A stretch of DNA of 18,244 nucleotides from Acidobacteriaceae bacterium (GTDB lineage: Bacteria; Acidobacteriota; Terriglobia; Terriglobales; Acidobacteriaceae). Below, piece by piece: positions 16,426 to 18,244 of this stretch. Made by a program: the position numbers and the translations under genes. The DNA lies in assembly GCA_030042915.1 (NCBI GenBank), contig JASHYS010000379.1, forward strand, positions 1-18,244. Direction: 5' to 3'. Numbering within the stretch: position 1 is the stretch's first letter; every line of letters begins with the position of its first letter. Under the pieces are notes generated by a model. That model was not told the DNA's origin. It saw only the letters and a program-made list of their open reading frames with translations, and ran no database searches.

Positions 16426-16453
16426 CCCTTGGGGGAATGCTAGGAAAAGTATA
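16426..16453 (-). promoter_or_regulatory. Candidate -10 box and ribosome binding site of the Crp/Fnr gene
   Basis: On the minus strand, TATACT (16453-16448) matches a -10 box well. It would give a leader of roughly 20-25 bases containing AAGGG (16430-16426), seven bases before the start codon. A -35 is not clear: TTGCCT at 16473-16468 is only 14 bases away. No CRP-type palindrome is visible in this 118-base spacer. Confidence 0.4.
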
Positions 16454-16536
16454 GCGCAAATCCCATAAGGCAAGACGTCTGTTTGCTTAAACCACCTTCC
16501 AAGGCTGAAACCGGCGGTTCGAAAGAGAACGGGGAG

Positions 16537-17049
16537 TCAGGCGCGGGCTGCGTGGTTTCCATGCCGCCGGACGGGCGTGATGCGGCTCATCGAACAGGTG
16601 ATATAAGCGCGCGACACCTCGCGAGCCAGTTCCTCGAGGAGACGCATCCGCAAAGGGGGATGGCTTTCAAATGCCCGATGCAGCACTTCAATGGGAAGGA
16701 AGAGCAGTGAGCCGGATGAGAGAGAGCGCAGAGTGTAGGTGTGGTGCCCGTCGCCCAGGGCGGCTGCCAATTCAACCAGGTCGCCGGGCCGCACCGACCC
16801 TAGAGTAAGGCGCATTTGAAACCGCTCGGTGCTGCGCACAAAATCACCTGAGACGATTACGTATAGCCCTTTGCAGGAGGTACGCTGGCGAAAGACGACC
16901 TGGCCCGCGTCAAAATCGACACAGGTCGAGGCGCCGGCGAGCAGGCTTTCAGCCTCCTGCGGGCACTCCAGCAGTTCGGCGAGCGGATGTGCCGCTACGG
17001 CCGCGAGGCGTTCGAGCCGGTCGTCTGCGCGAATGGTCAGGTCTTCCAT
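16537..17049 (-). CDS. Cyclic-nucleotide-binding-fold protein lacking a DNA-binding domain
   Basis: This 170-residue protein corresponds to the N-terminal two thirds of a Crp/Fnr regulator. It has the beta-roll effector domain (about 40-120; VVFRQRTSCKGLYVIVSGDFV, then RPGDLVELAAALGDG) and a dimerisation-like helix (LRMRLLEELAREVSRAY). It then ends in a short basic tail, RRHGNHAARA, instead of a winged helix. The cAMP signature (GE-L and RS/RT) is missing, so any ligand would be different. The 118 bases after the stop hold no helix-turn-helix remnant, so recent truncation is not evident. It is immediately upstream of the Crp/Fnr gene, same strand, suggesting a partner or decoy. Start: ATG 17049 chosen; TTG 17061 would add four residues. 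Confidence 0.78.
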   Translation of the reverse strand: MEDLTIRADDRLERLAAVAAHPLAELLECPQEAESLLAGASTCVDFDAGQVVFRQRTSCKGLYVIVSGDFVRSTERFQMRLTLGSVRPGDLVELAAALGDGHHTYTLRSLSSGSLLFLPIEVLHRAFESHPPLRMRLLEELAREVSRAYITCSMSRITPVRRHGNHAARA

Positions 17050-17178
17050 CTTCCTCGCCAAGTGGCCCGGCTGCGCGATGCGCGGTTGCAGTTTACAGAA
17101 TGTTTGCCTGGGCCGCCGGTAAATGCCCGCTGCAGGCGTGCGGAGCTCATCGGCCCCCTAACGGCATTTCTTAAAACG

Positions 17179-17201
17179 CTGTGCAGGCGGCTGCACCGCC
17201 T
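17179..17201 (-). terminator. Weak stem-loop at the usp stop codon
   Basis: On the minus strand, AGGCGG (17201-17196) and CCGCCT (17190-17185) form a 6-bp GC stem with a 5-base loop. The stem overlaps the usp stop codon. The sequence GCACAGCG and then four T follow. The T-run is short and distant, so a working intrinsic terminator is uncertain. Confidence 0.3.
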
Positions 17202-18099
17202 ACGGGACGGCAGCGGGAAGCGCAATCTCCCGCTCCTTACCGGCTTGCGAACCGCCGGGCGGAACACAAAGAACCGGGACCCGCGATGCAGACAGCATGG
17301 CAAAGGCTGTGCCGTGCGGGCCCGGTGTTCCGCTCAAGCGTTTGACCCCTGCGACCAGGATGCAGGGGTGGTTTTCGGCAATGGCTTCCGCGATGGCATC
17401 CACCGGGTTGCCGTCCTTGGTGAGACAGCGCACCGGCACATTGCCTTGCACTTTGATTCCCAGATCCTGAAGGCTGGCGGCGCAAGGATTGAGCAAGGCT
17501 GAAGCCTCAGCTGCGGTGCGCACATGCAGCACCAGCAAAGGGCGCGCAAAGGTTGCGGCGAGCGAATAGGCCGTAGCAGCGGCGGCCGCAGCGGCTTCGT
17601 TCCTTTCCATGGCCAGCAGCACAGGTCCACCGGGCGTGGGCCGGTGCGGGCCGGCATTCCAATCGGCGGCTACGGCCAGAACAGGACACGGCGATAGCCT
17701 AACCAGTTGCTCAGCGATGGCTCCCACGACCACCGGTCCGGCGCCTTGCGAACCTTTGGTGCCGATGACGATGAGCCCAGCTTTGTATTGCTTCGCCACC
17801 TCTACCAGCATTTCGGCCACGGCGCCCTGGCGTATCTCGGAGTGGCTGTGAATGCCTTCGCGCAAGAGATCGGCCGCAAGCTCGTCGAGCACTTTGCGTG
17901 CTTGAGCCGTCAGATGGCTTCGAACGCTGCCCGGCAGCGTATCCACCGAGGCATATTCCATGGGATCGAGACCGTGAGCGAGAACGATTCGCGCTCCGTA
18001 GGAGGTGGCCAGCTTGCGTGCGTATTCAAGAGCCGCTTCAGCTTGACCCTGCAGGTCGGTTGCGACCACGATGGTTTTCAATCCCTGTTCAAAACTCAT
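17200..18099 (-). CDS. Tandem universal stress protein (UspA family)
   Basis: The 299-residue product contains two UspA folds. The first (about 6-145) starts with LKTIVVATD (D15 in the nucleotide pocket) and carries GTKGSQGAGPVVVGAIAEQL (113-132). This is close to the ATP-binding G-x2-G-x9-G(S/T) motif, but with Ala after the last glycine. The second (about 160-285) lacks the motif and looks like a degenerate, structural half. Such proteins respond to starvation, redox or envelope stress, often under Crp/Fnr-type control. ATG 18099 is chosen because it places the first beta strand at the usual distance; an in-frame ATG at 18192 would add 31 non-family residues running through the promoter area. 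A CRP-type operator lies about 100 bases upstream. Confidence 0.88.
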   Translation of the reverse strand: MSFEQGLKTIVVATDLQGQAEAALEYARKLATSYGARIVLAHGLDPMEYASVDTLPGSVRSHLTAQARKVLDELAADLLREGIHSHSEIRQGAVAEMLVEVAKQYKAGLIVIGTKGSQGAGPVVVGAIAEQLVRLSPCPVLAVAADWNAGPHRPTPGGPVLLAMERNEAAAAAAATAYSLAATFARPLLVLHVRTAAEASALLNPCAASLQDLGIKVQGNVPVRCLTKDGNPVDAIAEAIAENHPCILVAGVKRLSGTPGPHGTAFAMLSASRVPVLCVPPGGSQAGKEREIALPAAVP

Positions 18100-18143
18100 A
18101 AGTGAATCCAGAAAGAGCGAGTGCCTGAATGGACTCCTCTCGG

Positions 18144-18149
18144 ATTTTG
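18144..18149 (-). promoter_or_regulatory. Possible -10 element of usp
   Basis: CAAAAT on the minus strand resembles a -10 box. A start about seven bases downstream would put the CRP-type site centred near -70, a position compatible with class I activation. GAGTGTGCACTC (18149-18160), an interrupted palindrome, lies directly upstream. This is a tentative reading. Confidence 0.25.
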
Positions 18150-18198
18150 AGTGTGCACTCCCCGTTCTGGAGCGAGCAGTGACCCCATTCACCCCCCC

Positions 18199-18216
18199 AT
18201 GTGATTGGTGTCACAT
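18199..18216. promoter_or_regulatory. CRP-type operator, perfect consensus palindrome
   Basis: ATGTGATTGGTGTCACAT matches the CRP consensus TGTGA-N6-TCACA in all ten core positions, with the outer A and T also symmetric. Its centre is about 108 bases upstream of the usp start codon. It could serve usp (leftward), a gene beyond the right edge, or both. The Crp/Fnr protein encoded at 15705-16418 has the matching recognition-helix residues and is the obvious candidate ligand. Confidence 0.75.
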
Positions 18217-18244
18217 TTGCCAACATATTGAATTCGCAAGAGAA

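Noticed and set aside
16505..16530. GGTTCGAA resembling a tRNA T-loop
   Set aside because: No acceptor stem, anticodon arm or CCA-proximal pairing surrounds it; no tRNA is supported.

Overview
The window is a GC-rich, densely packed bacterial chromosome segment with 15 protein genes and no gap longer than about 150 bases. I see no tRNA, rRNA, CRISPR array, insertion sequence or phage gene. The diderm-type gene mix (a Tat translocon, a lipobox-bearing secreted enzyme, a large periplasmic-type M16 peptidase, PmbA/TldE, and Crp/Fnr proteins with a cysteine-rich N-terminus) suggests Acidobacteriota, perhaps class Terriglobia. That placement is an inference from style and was not checked by any search.

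Left part (1-5562). A minus-strand tatA/B-tatC pair encodes the twin-arginine export machinery, and an almost perfect 14-bp hairpin follows tatC. Divergently, a tartrate/D-malate dehydrogenase gene is followed closely by an ACS-family MFS carrier gene, which together look like a hydroxy-dicarboxylate uptake and oxidation module. A lipoprotein-type zinc-dependent phospholipase C/S1-P1-fold protein follows on the same strand.

Middle part (5655-10787). A full-length, two-domain M16 zinc peptidase with a signal peptide converges on an XRE-cupin regulator. The regulator is divergent from asnS (asparaginyl-tRNA synthetase); a short spacer holding an AT-rich palindrome separates them.

Right-middle part (10919-14213). 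Four co-directional genes follow asnS: a coiled-coil C4 zinc-ribbon protein, a Tat-signal amidohydrolase, an NT5C-type 5'(3')-deoxyribonucleotidase and a Tat-signal calcineurin-like metallophosphoesterase. A 10-bp perfect inverted repeat lies between asnS and this cluster. Two of the four enzymes are predicted clients of the Tat system encoded at the left end.

Right part (14241-18244). Four minus-strand genes read usp (tandem universal stress protein), a short cyclic-nucleotide-binding-fold protein without a DNA-binding domain, a Crp/Fnr regulator with four candidate Fe-S cysteines and a CRP-like recognition helix, and pmbA/tldE. Upstream of usp lies a perfect CRP-type operator, ATGTGATTGGTGTCACAT. 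Operator, regulator, helix-less paralogue and stress protein together form the most interesting candidate regulatory unit in the window.
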